Below, piece by piece: positions 32,873 to 42,172 of a stretch of DNA of 64,000 nt. Source of the DNA: Fulverythrobacter ferritrahens. Its GTDB lineage: Bacteria; Pseudomonadota; Alphaproteobacteria; Sphingomonadales; Sphingomonadaceae. The notes beneath the pieces were generated by a model that was not told the origin of the DNA, ran no database searches, and was given only the letters and a program-made list of their open reading frames with translations. The position numbers and the translations under genes are program-made. The stretch lies in contig NZ_JACDXU010000004.1 of assembly GCF_020539485.1 (NCBI RefSeq), forward strand, positions 1 to 64,000, given 5' to 3'. Each line of letters starts with the position of its first letter. The stretch's first letter is position 1.

Positions 32873-34279
32873 ATGCCATCCACTCGTGCTCTTTTGGCTT
32901 CGCTATCCGCGCTTGCGCTCAGCGCCTGCGCGGTCGGGCCGGACTTCGTCGCACCCGTCCCGCCCCAGACGACGTCCGGCCCGTTACTTTCCGCTGCCGA
33001 TCCGGCCTTCAGCGCCGAACAGGCCGCAGAGGACTGGTGGAAGCTCTATGATGATCCCGTGCTTGACGGGCTCGTGGCCGATGCGCTTGCTTCCAACACC
33101 GATATCCGCGTTGCCCTCGCCAATATCGAGAAGGCGCGCGCGGGCCTGCGCGGATCGCGTGCCGGGCGGTTGCCGCAGGGCACCATCGGTGCCGGTGCAA
33201 CCTATGGTCGTCTGCCGGAATCGCAGCGGGCCGCAGGTGCGGACCGGGAAAACTGGACAATCGATGGCGGGCTGGAAGTCGGTTACGAGCTTGATCTGTT
33301 CGGCCGGGTAGGCCGCGATATCGAGGCCGCGCGTGGCGACCTCCAGGCGGCGCAGGCCGATGCCGATACCGTGCGGGTGATCGTGGTGGCAGACACCACC
33401 CGCGCCTATGCCGATGCTGCGTCGGGTGGTGCCCGGCTGGCCGTGGCCCGGCGGATCGTGGGGCTGCTCGACCGGTCGCTGGAACTGACCCGCAGGCGTT
33501 ACGAAGCGGGCCTCGCCACGGGGCTCGACGTGGCGCAGATTTCCGCCCTGCGCGATCAGCGCGCGGCGGAAATCCCGCTGATCGAGGCTGAGAGGCAGGC
33601 GTCGCTGTTCCGTCTTGCTACGCTCACCGGCAGGCCCCCGGCAGAATTGCCGGAAATTGCCTCGACCCGGGCGGTCAGCCTTGAGATCAACCGGCCCATT
33701 CCAGTGGGGGACGGTGCTGCCCTGCTGGCCCGCCGTCCTGATATTCGCGCGGCGGAGAACCGCCTTGCTTCCGCCACGGCACGGATCGGGGTCGCCACGG
33801 CGGACCTCTATCCGCGCATTACTCTGGGCGGTTCGATCGGATCGACCGGTTCCGATATTGGCGACATCTTCAGCGGTGGGCCACTGCGCTGGCTGCTGGG
33901 CCCGTTGCTGAGTTGGACCTTCCCCAATCAGGAACCCATCCGTGCGCGCATTGCCGCTGCCGAGGCGGATTCTCACGCCCGGCTGGCGGAGTTTGACGGT
34001 GCGGTTCTGGGGGCGCTCGAGGAGACGGAAACCGCCCTTTCGGGCTATGCTCATTCGCTTGAACGGCGCCGATCGCTCCAATCAGCACGGGATCAGGCAA
34101 AACGCGCTGCGGACATCACCGATGCCCAGTTGCGTGAAGGGACGGTGGATTCGCTCCGCGTGCTGGATGTCCAGCGCACCTATGCCGAAGCGGAAGCCGC
34201 GTTGGCCGATCAGGATGCGCAGGTTTCTCGCCGCCAGATCGACCTGTTCCGGGCGCTCGGCGGCGGGTGGAGTTCCTGA
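32873..34279 (+). CDS. Outer-membrane efflux lipoprotein (NodT/OprM-like)
   Basis: 468 residues. The lipoprotein signal MPSTRALLASLSALALSAC-AVGPDF has its lipidation Cys at residue 19. The TolC-like body shows duplicated structural repeats (EDWWKLYDDPVLDGLVADALASNTDIRVALANIEKARAGLRG and the matching second half LARRPDIRAAENRLASATARIGVATADLYPRITLGG). LRVLDVQRTYAEAEAAL ends the last coiled coil. It forms the trimeric exit duct of the RND pump. Last gene of the operon; 9-nt gap to the transporter. Confidence 0.93.
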   Translation: MPSTRALLASLSALALSACAVGPDFVAPVPPQTTSGPLLSAADPAFSAEQAAEDWWKLYDDPVLDGLVADALASNTDIRVALANIEKARAGLRGSRAGRLPQGTIGAGATYGRLPESQRAAGADRENWTIDGGLEVGYELDLFGRVGRDIEAARGDLQAAQADADTVRVIVVADTTRAYADAASGGARLAVARRIVGLLDRSLELTRRRYEAGLATGLDVAQISALRDQRAAEIPLIEAERQASLFRLATLTGRPPAELPEIASTRAVSLEINRPIPVGDGAALLARRPDIRAAENRLASATARIGVATADLYPRITLGGSIGSTGSDIGDIFSGGPLRWLLGPLLSWTFPNQEPIRARIAAAEADSHARLAEFDGAVLGALEETETALSGYAHSLERRRSLQSARDQAKRAADITDAQLREGTVDSLRVLDVQRTYAEAEAALADQDAQVSRRQIDLFRALGGGWSS

Positions 34280-34340
34280 ACGGCAAAGCCGTGGCCCCGG
34301 CTGCCCGAAATGGCGCGTCGGGGCCATCTGGCAATGCGGA

Positions 34341-34832
34341 TCAATGTCCCGCGTGTTCGCCTTCCATCGGGCCGGTGGAGCCGATGGGCTGAACCGCGAA
34401 TTGCACGTCGATCTTCCCGGCGCGCTGGAACTTCAGGGTGACAGGAACCCGCTCACCCTTGCGCAGCGGCTGCTTCAGGCCAATGAACATGATGTGATAG
34501 GAACCGGGCTTGAGCTCCAGCCTGCCCTTGGCCGGGATAGCGATCCCGCCTTCCATGCGGCGCATGCGCATGACACCGCCTTCCACGCTGGAGGAATGCA
34601 GCTGGACCTCAGCTGCGGCCGGGCTCGTCGCTGAAAGCAGCCTGTCGGGCTGGGGACTGTTATTGAGCACCGTCATGAAACCCCCGCCGGAAGTCTGGCC
34701 GGGAGCAGTCTGGCGGGACCAGGGGTGCTGTATCGAAAGATCTCCGGCCTTGTAGCCATGGGCCAGTGCGGCACTGGCAATCAGGCCGATGGCCATACCG
34801 CCCAGCAGCGTCTTGGGATTGGCGATAATCAT
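34341..34832 (-). CDS. Periplasmic copper chaperone PCu(A)C family protein
   Basis: 163 residues from the ATG at 34832 (MIIANPKTLLG), with AAGGAAA upstream; longer starts would run over the small gene before it. The signal peptide ends SAALAHG. The family copper site H-x10-M-x21-H-x-M can be traced: HPWSRQTAPGQTSGGGFMTV, then EVQLHSSSVEGGVMRMR. The segment GSYHIMFIGLKQPLRKGERVPVTLKF is also typical. PCu(A)C proteins deliver Cu(I) to cytochrome oxidase CuA/CuB sites. The cyo oxidase genes begin about 2.3 kb away. Its start overlaps the stop of the 65-residue gene. Confidence 0.88.
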   Translation of the reverse strand: MIIANPKTLLGGMAIGLIASAALAHGYKAGDLSIQHPWSRQTAPGQTSGGGFMTVLNNSPQPDRLLSATSPAAAEVQLHSSSVEGGVMRMRRMEGGIAIPAKGRLELKPGSYHIMFIGLKQPLRKGERVPVTLKFQRAGKIDVQFAVQPIGSTGPMEGEHAGH

Positions 34833-35026
34833 AGCAGGGTTTCCTTTGAGATGGGGCAGGTCGGCGAAGCTGGGTCGGCGGCCGGCTGGCTGTGTTCGAT
34901 GAGGTTGAGCCCAAAGGCGGCATCGGCTGCGCGGGCGAGCAGGCAGGCGGCGATCAGCAACCAGGTGCGACGGCGCAGGCGACGGAACTGGGCCGCCCTC
35001 TGGTCGCTGAGGGTGAGAATGCCCAT
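34829..35026 (-). CDS. Small membrane protein coupled to the copper chaperone
   Basis: 65 residues: a basic N-terminus (DQRAAQFRRLRRRTW), one hydrophobic helix (LLIAACLLARAADAAFGLNLI) and a short polar tail with a single late Cys (PASPTCPISKETLL). GGGGAG sits 8 nt before the ATG. Its TGA shares four bases (ATGA) with the PCu(A)C start, a strong sign that it is real and translated with it. No family recognised. The Cys-containing tail after one membrane helix could bind copper, but that is a guess. Confidence 0.6.
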   Translation of the reverse strand: MGILTLSDQRAAQFRRLRRRTWLLIAACLLARAADAAFGLNLIEHSQPAADPASPTCPISKETLL

Positions 35027-35219
35027 AGCTAGCTCCCCGTCGCCGGGGAGGGGCCTTCCGCAGGCGGCAGTCCGTGATCTGCGCGTTCTTCGCGCATGGG
35101 CGCCCGAGGTCGGTCCGGACGATGTTCCGGTATTTCATACATTGGCGGATGCTCCGGCTTGGCCGGTGCGCGTTCAGAATGGGCGCAGACCGACCGGTCC
35201 GTGAAATCGGTTCGGATCG

Positions 35220-35639
35220 TCAGCCGGGAGCAGGCGGGCCGCGCAAGGGCGGCCGGGCATGGTGGAATTGCAGGGTAGGCAAGGGGGGCGGGGCCGCGAA
35301 GCCAAGCGCCAGGACAAAGGCCAGCGCCAGCGCCAGCAGGGCCGGATTGGTGCCGGTGAGGGATGCCATCGCCAGCGAGGAGTACGGGCATTCACCCTTG
35401 CTCTTTTCGCCTTCATGGCCGTCCTTGACCGGGATGACGAGTTGCGCTGTCACCGGATGGCCCAGGCTGTCGCTGCAGATCTCGACGGTCAGCACCCGGG
35501 AATGCTGGCCGAGCATGAAGCCTGTGGGAATGAGCGCCTTCATGCACAAAGCCGTCATGACCAGCGCAATGGCCAGTATGCGATGCCGGGAGAGGAAGGC
35601 GCGAAGAGCAGTCATGCAGGACGCCGGATAATGGCCCAT
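35220..35639 (-). CDS. DUF2946-family protein (copper-associated)
   Basis: 139 residues from ATG 35639; ATG 35615 (MTALRAFLSRHR) is an equally good start. An N-terminal membrane helix (ILAIALVMTALCMKALIPTGFML) precedes the family pattern: IPTGFM, a conserved Cys in EICSD, GECPYSSLA, and a second helix (NPALLALALAFVLALGFA). The end is rich in Pro. DUF2946 genes commonly neighbour TonB receptors and copper genes; the role is not established. It lies upstream of the 65-residue protein and PCu(A)C on the same strand. The 193-nt gap 35027-35219 holds no gene I can support. Confidence 0.72.
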   Translation of the reverse strand: MGHYPASCMTALRAFLSRHRILAIALVMTALCMKALIPTGFMLGQHSRVLTVEICSDSLGHPVTAQLVIPVKDGHEGEKSKGECPYSSLAMASLTGTNPALLALALAFVLALGFAAPPPLPTLQFHHARPPLRGPPAPG

Positions 35640-35732
35640 TCGATCAGCGTTGCCACTCTCGCACCATGCCAGGCGTTGCCAGCCGTTCCCATGACCTGAG
35701 TCAAGTTTCCGGCCGGTGGGGCAAAAATCGCA

Positions 35733-37034
35733 TCAGCGGTTCTTGCCCAGTTCGCTGTTGAGCCACAGCGCAACAAGCGTGGCGAGCGCGCCCGACAGCA
35801 GATAGGCGCCCGAGGCGAGCAGTCCCAGATTGGCGGAGAGCCACAGGGCGACGAGGGGGGCGAAGCCCGCACCGAACAGCCAGGCAAGGTCGCTTGTCAT
35901 GGCCGAGGCGGTGTAGCGGTGGCGATTGGCGAAATTCGCCGAGACCGCGCCCGATGACTGGCCGAATGCCAGGCCCAGAATGATGAAGCCGGTCAGCATG
36001 AAGGCGATTTCGCCGCCTTCGCCCAGGTCCAGAAGTTGGGGTGCAAAGCCGCTGAAGATGGCGATGGCTAGCGCCGAATAGCCCAGCACGCGGCGGCGAC
36101 CGATCCGGTCGGCCAGCAGGCCGGAAATGATGATGGCCGCCACGCCGAACGCCGCAGCCGCGCTTTCGATGAACAGGAAGCGGGTGGGCGTTTCCTCCGT
36201 GAACAGGAATACCCATGACAGCGGGAAAACGGTGACCATGTGGAACAGCGCAAAGCTGGCCAGCGGCGCAAAAGCGCCGATCACGATCGTTTTCCATTCG
36301 GTCCGCAGGGTGGTGAGCGGGCTTTCAGGCTGCAAGTCGCGCGTTTCGAACAGGCGGCGGAATTCTGGCGTCACCACGATGCGCAGCCGCGCGAACAGGG
36401 CCACCACGTTGATTGCGAAAGCCACGAAGAAGGGGAAGCGCCAGCCCCATTCAAGGAAATCCTCAGCCGGAAGAGTGGCAGTGAAGAAGGCGAAAAGCAG
36501 GCTGGCCACGATCAGCCCCAGCGGAGCGCCGAGCTGCGGGATCATCGCATACCAGCCCCGGCGTTCCTCCGGCGCGTTGAGCGCCAGCAGCGAAGCCAGC
36601 CCGTCCCACGTGCCGCCCAAGGCAAAGCCCTGCCCCATGCGGAAGAGCGCGAGCAGCCAGATCGAAGCCGTGCCAAGGGTTGCATAGCCCGGCAGGAAGG
36701 CAATCGCCGCCGTGGACCCGCCCAGCAGGAACAGGGCCACCGTCAGCTTGACGCCGCGGCCAAAGGCCCGGTCCAGCGCCATGAATGCAAAGGAGCCCGC
36801 AGGCCGCGCCACGAAGGCGAGGGCGAAGATCGCGAAGGACCACAAGGTGCCGGTCAGCGGATCGGTGAAGGGGAAGAAGAAGTGCGGGAAGACCAGTACC
36901 GAGGCGATCGCATAGACGAAGAAATCGAAGAACTCCGATGTCCTGCCGATGATCACGCCGATGGCGATCTCTCCGGGCGATACCGGATGGCTTGCGTGAT
37001 CCTTGTCAGGATACTCGATAGCGGCTGCCGACAT
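35733..37034 (-). CDS. MFS transporter, metabolite:proton symporter (MHS) type
   Basis: 433 residues, about twelve membrane helices. The N-terminal GEIAIGVIIGRTSEFFDFFVYAIASVLVFPHFFFP and the TM2-3 loop FVARPAGSFAFMALDRAFGRGVKLTVAL are hallmarks of the MHS group (KgtP, ShiA, ProP, citrate carriers). Later, LLADRIGRRRVLGYSALAIAI is the matching loop of the second half. It should import a carboxylate, shikimate- or betaine-like solute with protons across the inner membrane; the substrate is not readable. It is divergent from cyoA, with an FNR box in the shared 144-nt promoter region, so oxygen control of both sides is possible. Confidence 0.85.
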   Translation of the reverse strand: MSAAAIEYPDKDHASHPVSPGEIAIGVIIGRTSEFFDFFVYAIASVLVFPHFFFPFTDPLTGTLWSFAIFALAFVARPAGSFAFMALDRAFGRGVKLTVALFLLGGSTAAIAFLPGYATLGTASIWLLALFRMGQGFALGGTWDGLASLLALNAPEERRGWYAMIPQLGAPLGLIVASLLFAFFTATLPAEDFLEWGWRFPFFVAFAINVVALFARLRIVVTPEFRRLFETRDLQPESPLTTLRTEWKTIVIGAFAPLASFALFHMVTVFPLSWVFLFTEETPTRFLFIESAAAAFGVAAIIISGLLADRIGRRRVLGYSALAIAIFSGFAPQLLDLGEGGEIAFMLTGFIILGLAFGQSSGAVSANFANRHRYTASAMTSDLAWLFGAGFAPLVALWLSANLGLLASGAYLLSGALATLVALWLNSELGKNR

Positions 37035-37107
37035 CTTGCGATTCTACTCCAGTCTGGGCGTGCGTCGACCTGGGCTGTGCGCCCGGCCTTCGGGAGCGCT
37101 ATTGTCA

Positions 37108-37121
37108 TTGATGCAGATCAA
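37108..37121. promoter_or_regulatory. Perfect FNR/FixK box TTGAT-GCAG-ATCAA
   Basis: An exact match to the anaerobic-regulator consensus TTGAT-N4-ATCAA, centred 64 nt before the cyoA start and about 80 nt from the divergent MFS start. The Crp/Fnr protein at 47755 is a candidate binder. Whether it activates or represses cannot be told without the transcription start. Confidence 0.75.
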
Positions 37122-37128
37122 AGGGATT

Positions 37129-37141
37129 GGACAAAATGTCC
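37129..37141. repeat. Short palindrome GGACA-AAA-TGTCC in the cyoA leader
   Basis: A perfect 5+5 inverted repeat, 7 nt after the FNR box and 37 nt before cyoA. It could be a second regulator site. RegA is encoded in the same operon, but the sequence does not clearly match the described RegA sites. Confidence 0.4.
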
Positions 37142-37178
37142 TATCGTCTGGCCCGCCCGGCGCTTCTAGGCGCGCGCC

Positions 37179-38396
37179 ATGCCCTCCCTATCCCCAGTTT
37201 CTGCGCGTCTGATGCGTTTTTCCATGCTCCTGCCGCTGGCGGCCATGCTTGGCGGCTGCGACTGGGTAGTGCTCAACCCCGCAGGCGACGTAGCGCGCCA
37301 GCAGGCCGATCTGGTGGTGATCTCCACCGTGCTGATGCTGCTGATCATCGTGCCGGTGATGGCGCTGACGGTGTGGTTTGCCTGGCATTACCGCGCCAGC
37401 AACAAGGCCGCCCGTTACGAGCCTGAGTGGAATCATTCGACCCAGCTGGAACTGGTGATCTGGTCTGCCCCGCTGCTGATCATCATCGCGCTTGGCGCCG
37501 TGACCTGGGTGGGAACGCATCTGCTCGATCCCTATCGGTCGCTCGCGCGGATCGACAAGGAGCGTCCGCTGCATCCCGAGACGGAGCCGATGGAAGTGAA
37601 TGTCGTCGCGCTCGATTGGAAATGGCTGTTCATCTATCCCGAACAGGGAATCGCGACGGTCAACGAACTCGTCCTGCCGGTGGACCGGCCGGTGCGCTTC
37701 CGCATTACGGCCTCTTCGGTGATGAATTCCTTCTATGCACCGGCTCTGGCCGGACAGATCTACGCCATGCCCGGCATGGAAACGAAGCTGCATGCCGTGC
37801 TCAACAAGACCGGTAACTTCGCCGGTTTCTCCGCCAACTACAGCGGCGCGGGCTTTTCCGACATGCGCTTTGCCCTGCGCGGGGTGGAAGCGGGCAAGTT
37901 CGAGGAATGGGCGCGCAAGGTGCGGGCCGGCAGTCAGGGGCTGGATCGGGAAACCTATCTCAAGCTTGAACGGCCGAGCGAGAAGGAGCCGGTGCGGCAC
38001 TTCGCCACGGTCGCGCCCGATCTGTTCGACGCGGTCGTCAATCTGTGTGTGCGCCCCGGCAAGATGTGCATGAGCCAGATGATGGCGCTCGACGAGCAGG
38101 GCGGCACGGGCAAGGCCGGGATGCTGAACCTTGCCGCCCTCACTTACGACAAGAACGGGCGAGAGCAGATTTCGGCGATCCTGCCGGGGGATCAGATCGC
38201 GGCGAGCCAGGCCTTCATCAAGGCGCTGTGCGCTGACAATTCCCCGCTTCGCGCCCGGTCGGCGGAAGTCGGCGCGCCGGAAGACCTTGCTCCGCTGCGC
38301 GGTGCAAACCTGCCTTCGCCGGCCAGACCCGATGCGGCGGAAGGCGGCAGGCTCAGCCTTGCCGCACCTGCGCCCGCCAAATCGCCCGTGTCCTGA
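37179..38396 (+). CDS. cyoA: Cytochrome bo3-type ubiquinol oxidase subunit II
   Basis: 405 residues from ATG 37179 (an inner ATG at 37212 is possible). The lipoprotein signal [19 protein letters not shown] is followed by two membrane helices ([49 protein letters not shown]). The periplasmic cupredoxin domain follows ([59 protein letters not shown]). The CuA ligands of true cytochrome c oxidases are absent, as expected for a quinol oxidase. The C-terminal tail after about residue 330 is longer than in E. coli CyoA (315 residues) and is Ala/Pro-rich. First gene of cyoABCD. Confidence 0.93.
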   Translation: MPSLSPVSARLMRFSMLLPLAAMLGGCDWVVLNPAGDVARQQADLVVISTVLMLLIIVPVMALTVWFAWHYRASNKAARYEPEWNHSTQLELVIWSAPLLIIIALGAVTWVGTHLLDPYRSLARIDKERPLHPETEPMEVNVVALDWKWLFIYPEQGIATVNELVLPVDRPVRFRITASSVMNSFYAPALAGQIYAMPGMETKLHAVLNKTGNFAGFSANYSGAGFSDMRFALRGVEAGKFEEWARKVRAGSQGLDRETYLKLERPSEKEPVRHFATVAPDLFDAVVNLCVRPGKMCMSQMMALDEQGGTGKAGMLNLAALTYDKNGREQISAILPGDQIAASQAFIKALCADNSPLRARSAEVGAPEDLAPLRGANLPSPARPDAAEGGRLSLAAPAPAKSPVS

Positions 38397-38407
38397 TTTT
38401 CGGAAAA

Positions 38408-40432
38408 ATGAACGCCATGACTTCTCAAGATCAGCACTGGTCGATGTTGTTCGGCCGCCTTTCGCTTGAATCGCTGCCTCTGCACGAGCCGATCATCGTG
38501 GCCACTTTCGCCGCGGTAGCGCTTGGCGGCGCCGCGCTGGTGGGCGCGCTCACATGGTTCCGCCTGTGGGGCTATCTCTGGCGCGAATGGTTCACCAGCG
38601 TGGACCACAAGAAGATCGGCATCATGTATATGGTGCTGGGGCTGGTGATGTTCCTGCGCGGCTTTGCCGACGCGGTGATGATGCGCATCCAGCAGGCGAT
38701 CGCCTTCAACGGATCGGAAGGTTATCTCAATTCCCATCACTACGATCAGGTCTTCACTGCGCATGGCGTGATCATGATCTTCTTCGTGGCGATGCCTTTC
38801 GTCACCGGGCTGATGAACTATGTCGTGCCGTTGCAGATCGGCGCGCGCGACGTGTCTTTCCCGTTCCTCAACAATTTCAGCTTTTGGATGACCACTGCCG
38901 GGGCCGTGCTGGTGATGGCGTCGCTCTTCGTGGGCGAATTCGCGCAGACCGGCTGGCTGGCCTATCCGCCGCTTTCGGGCATCGCCTACAGCCCCGGCGT
39001 GGGCGTCGATTATTATATCTGGGCCCTGCAGATCGCGGGTGTGGGTACGACCTTGTCGGGCATCAACCTGATCGCCACGATCGTGAAAATGCGCGCGCCG
39101 GGCATGACCATGATGCGCATGCCGGTGTTCACCTGGACCAGCCTGTGCACCAACGTGCTGATCGTGGCATCCTTCCCGGTGCTGACGGCCGTGCTCGCCC
39201 TGCTGAGCCTTGACCGCTATGTGGGCACCAATTTCTTCACCAACGATTTCGGCGGATCGCCGATGATGTATGTGAACCTCATCTGGATCTGGGGCCACCC
39301 GGAGGTTTACATCCTGATCCTGCCGATCTTCGGCGTGTTTTCCGAAGTGACGGCCACTTTCTGTGGAAAGCGGCTGTTCGGCTATTCCTCCATGGTTTAC
39401 GCCACGGTGGTTATCACCATCCTGTCCTATCTGGTGTGGCTGCACCACTTCTTCACCATGGGATCGGGCGCCAGCGTCAACAGCTTCTTCGGCATCACCA
39501 CCATGGTGATCTCCATCCCAACGGGGGCCAAGCTCTTCAACTGGCTGTTCACGATGTACCGGGCCCGCATCCGCTTCGACCTGCCGATGATGTGGACGGT
39601 GGCCTTCATGCTCACCTTCGTGATCGGCGGGATGACCGGCGTGCTGCTGGCCGTGCCCCCGGCAGACTTCGTGCTGCACAACTCGCTGTTCCTGATCGCC
39701 CACTTCCACAATGTGATCATCGGCGGTGTGGTGTTCGGCGTGTTCGCCGCCATCAATTACTGGTGGCCCAAGGCCTTTGGTTTCCGCCTCGATCCCTTCT
39801 GGGGCAAGATCAGCTTCTGGTGCTGGGTCGTGGGCTTCTGGCTGGCCTTTACGCCGCTCTACGTCATGGGCCTGATGGGCGTGACCCGGCGCCTGCGTGT
39901 GTTTGACGATCCCTCGCTCCAGATCTGGTTCGTCATTGCCGCCATCGGTGCAGGCCTGATCGCCTGCGGCATCGCGGCCATGCTGATCCAGTATGCCGTC
40001 TCGATCATCCGCCGCGACCAGCTGCGCGATGAAAGCGGCGATCCCTGGAACGGGCGCACGCTGGAATGGGCCACCAGCTCGCCGCCGCCGAACTATAATT
40101 TCGCCTTCACGCCCGTGGTCCACGATCTCGATGCGTGGGATGAAATGAAGCGCGCAGGCGCACCGCGCCCGGCGGGCAATTTCCGCGCGATCCATATGCC
40201 GAAGAATACCGGCGCGGGGATCATCCTGGCAGGCATCAGCACCGTCTGCGGTTTCGCGCTGATCTGGCACATCTGGTGGCTTGCCGGGGTCAGCCTGGCG
40301 GCGCTGCTGATCACCGCGATTGCCCACACGTTCAACTATGCGCGCGATTTCCACATCCCGGCCGAGACCGTGGCCGAGACCGAAGCGGAACGCGCGCGCC
40401 AGCTTGCCGCACTGAAGGGAGCCGCCGCATGA
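38408..40432 (+). CDS. cyoB: Cytochrome bo3-type ubiquinol oxidase subunit I
   Basis: 674 residues, about fifteen membrane helices. Metal ligands can be placed: low-spin heme His119 (AHGVIM) with His434 of AHFHNV, high-spin heme His432, and CuB His297 with the cross-linked Tyr301 in [12 protein letters not shown]. His346 and His347 (WLHHFFTMG) complete CuB. The K-channel and D-channel segments are present. It reduces O2 to water at the heme-copper centre while pumping protons, using ubiquinol. 11 nt after cyoA; the stop overlaps the cyoC start as ATGA. Confidence 0.95.
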   Translation: MNAMTSQDQHWSMLFGRLSLESLPLHEPIIVATFAAVALGGAALVGALTWFRLWGYLWREWFTSVDHKKIGIMYMVLGLVMFLRGFADAVMMRIQQAIAFNGSEGYLNSHHYDQVFTAHGVIMIFFVAMPFVTGLMNYVVPLQIGARDVSFPFLNNFSFWMTTAGAVLVMASLFVGEFAQTGWLAYPPLSGIAYSPGVGVDYYIWALQIAGVGTTLSGINLIATIVKMRAPGMTMMRMPVFTWTSLCTNVLIVASFPVLTAVLALLSLDRYVGTNFFTNDFGGSPMMYVNLIWIWGHPEVYILILPIFGVFSEVTATFCGKRLFGYSSMVYATVVITILSYLVWLHHFFTMGSGASVNSFFGITTMVISIPTGAKLFNWLFTMYRARIRFDLPMMWTVAFMLTFVIGGMTGVLLAVPPADFVLHNSLFLIAHFHNVIIGGVVFGVFAAINYWWPKAFGFRLDPFWGKISFWCWVVGFWLAFTPLYVMGLMGVTRRLRVFDDPSLQIWFVIAAIGAGLIACGIAAMLIQYAVSIIRRDQLRDESGDPWNGRTLEWATSSPPPNYNFAFTPVVHDLDAWDEMKRAGAPRPAGNFRAIHMPKNTGAGIILAGISTVCGFALIWHIWWLAGVSLAALLITAIAHTFNYARDFHIPAETVAETEAERARQLAALKGAAA

Positions 40433-41070
40433 GCATTGCCCCTGCTGCTGCCGCCGTCACCGACGCGGATCTGACGGCGCGCTATTACGACCTCGACGAG
40501 CATGATCATCCCGAAGGCGGCAGCACCATGCTGGGCTTCTGGATCTATCTGATGAGCGACTTGCTCATCTTCGCGATGCTCTTCGCCACCTTCGGTGTGC
40601 TGGGCGCGAATTATGCGGCTGGGCCCGGCCCGAGGGACCTGTTCGACCTCCCGCTCGTCGCGCTCAACACATCCATGCTGCTGTTCTCATCCATCACCTA
40701 TGGCTTCGCCATGCTGGCGATGCAGAAAGGGGTGGTGCGGCAGACGCAGCTCTGGCTGGTGATCACGGGCCTGTTCGGTGCGGCCTTCCTCGGCATCGAA
40801 CTCTATGAATTCGCACATCTCATCCACGAGGGGGCCACGCCGCAGCGCAGCGCCTTCCTGTCCGCTTTCTTCACACTGGTCGGTACTCACGGCCTCCACG
40901 TCACCTTCGGCCTCATCTGGCTGGTCGTATTGCTGGTACAGGTGGAACAGCGCGGATTGATCCCGGCAAACCGGCGGCGGCTGATGTGCCTCAGCCTGTT
41001 CTGGCACTTTCTGGACGTCGTCTGGATCGGTGTCTTCACCTTCGTCTATCTGATGGGAATGCTGCGATGA
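40429..41070 (+). CDS. cyoC: Cytochrome bo3-type ubiquinol oxidase subunit III
   Basis: 213 residues from the ATG at 40429 that overlaps the cyoB stop; the longer open frame upstream lies within cyoB. Five membrane helices as in Cyo[48 protein letters not shown], a third helix around [43 protein letters not shown], and [20 protein letters not shown]. The THGLHV and HFLDVVW motifs are conserved in heme-copper oxidase subunit III. Needed for a stable complex. Stop overlaps cyoD (ATGA). Confidence 0.93.
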   Translation: MSIAPAAAAVTDADLTARYYDLDEHDHPEGGSTMLGFWIYLMSDLLIFAMLFATFGVLGANYAAGPGPRDLFDLPLVALNTSMLLFSSITYGFAMLAMQKGVVRQTQLWLVITGLFGAAFLGIELYEFAHLIHEGATPQRSAFLSAFFTLVGTHGLHVTFGLIWLVVLLVQVEQRGLIPANRRRLMCLSLFWHFLDVVWIGVFTFVYLMGMLR

Positions 41071-41465
41071 GCGCCGCACATGAACAGGGAGCCGGGCACG
41101 GCCACGGACACGACCATGGCCACGATCATGGCGGGGAAGCGCACGGGACGATGCGGGATTACGTGTGGGGCTTTGTCCTTTCGGTCATCCTGACGGCGAT
41201 CCCCTTCTGGCTGGTGATGGCCGGGCCGATTGCGGACAAGTCTGTCACCGGGCTGATCATCACGGCTTTTGCCGCGATCCAGATCGTGGTCCACATGATC
41301 TTCTTCCTGCATATGAATGCCAGGGCTGAAGGCGGCTGGAACATGCTGGCGCTGATCTTCACGATAGTGATCGTGGTGATCGTGCTGACCGGATCGCTGT
41401 GGGTGATGTATCACCTCAACGCCAATATGATGCCCCAGTCTCACCAGATGGACTCGCTGCCTTGA
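41067..41465 (+). CDS. cyoD: Cytochrome bo3-type ubiquinol oxidase subunit IV, His-rich N-terminus
   Basis: 132 residues from ATG 41067. The core is the three-helix CyoD ([65 protein letters not shown]). The first 27 residues contain [16 protein letters not shown], a metal-binding-looking stretch that extends the usual subunit by about 20 residues. It may store or hand over copper or another metal during oxidase assembly; that is inference. It overlaps cyoC and the SURF1 gene. Confidence 0.92.
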   Translation: MSAAHEQGAGHGHGHDHGHDHGGEAHGTMRDYVWGFVLSVILTAIPFWLVMAGPIADKSVTGLIITAFAAIQIVVHMIFFLHMNARAEGGWNMLALIFTIVIVVIVLTGSLWVMYHLNANMMPQSHQMDSLP

Positions 41466-42172
41466 ATGAAGTGGCGGCAGGGAAGGCGCGACCTTACGCC
41501 TTCATTGTCGCCCTGGCAGTCGTGGCGCTGGTCTGCCTGCCGTTGGGACTGTGGCAGGTGCAGCGTCTTGCCTGGAAGGAGGCCCTGATCGCGCGTACCG
41601 AGGCCGCGATGAGGGCCCCTCCGTTGGCTGTGCGCGCAGTGCCGCGCGGCGATGCTTCCCGCTTCGAATATCGGCGCATTCGCCTGCAGGGGCAGTACGA
41701 TCCCCGGGGCGCGGTGCTGGTGACGGGAACCTCCTCGCTGGGCAGCGGTTACTGGATGCTCGTGCCCCTGCGCGGCGCGTCCGGAGCTGTCGTCTATGTC
41801 AATCGCGGCTTCCTGCCGATGCGCACTACGCTCGATGCCGCACGCGGCACATTGCCGGCGGGACAGGTAACCGTAACCGGCCTGCTACGGTTGACGGAAC
41901 CCGGCGGCACCTGGCTGCGTGCGAACAAACCCGATCAGGGCCGCTGGTATTCGCGTGATATTGCAGCCATTGCGGCCCTTTCGGGGGCCAGTGCAGAGAC
42001 ACGCTTTTTCATCGATGCGCAGGTTGAAAGTCCGGCCATGAAGGGCGCGCCCGTACCGGGGCTGACGGTAATATCCTTCCCGAACAATCATCTCGGCTAT
42101 GCGCTGACGTGGTTTGCCCTGGCCTTGCTGTCGTGTGGTGCGGCAATCATGCTATGGCGTCGCTCGTCATGA
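41462..42172 (+). CDS. SURF1 family oxidase assembly protein
   Basis: About 236 residues if started at TTG 41462, whose last bases overlap the cyoD stop (TTGA); GTG 41471 is an alternative. The family plan is an N-terminal helix (RPYAFIVALAVVALVCLPLGLWQVQRLAWKEALI), a periplasmic domain with YRRIRLQGQYDPRGAVLV, GYWMLVPLR, VYVNRGFLP and W..YSRDIAAI, then a C-terminal helix (NNHLGYALTWFALALLSCGAAIMLW). SURF1 proteins help insert heme into terminal oxidases. Its stop overlaps the regB start (ATGA), linking oxidase assembly to redox sensing. Confidence 0.9.
   Translation: MNEVAAGKARPYAFIVALAVVALVCLPLGLWQVQRLAWKEALIARTEAAMRAPPLAVRAVPRGDASRFEYRRIRLQGQYDPRGAVLVTGTSSLGSGYWMLVPLRGASGAVVYVNRGFLPMRTTLDAARGTLPAGQVTVTGLLRLTEPGGTWLRANKPDQGRWYSRDIAAIAALSGASAETRFFIDAQVESPAMKGAPVPGLTVISFPNNHLGYALTWFALALLSCGAAIMLWRRSS

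Noticed and set aside
35691-35704. FNR-like element (minus strand TTGAC-TCAG-GTCAT) before the DUF2946 gene
   Set aside because: Three deviations from TTGAT-N4-ATCAA; too weak to list as a site without motif statistics.
38192-40354. About 720-codon open frame antisense to cyoA/cyoB
   Set aside because: His/Arg/Asp-rich low-complexity product typical of the antisense of membrane-protein genes; cyoB ligands are all present on the plus strand.
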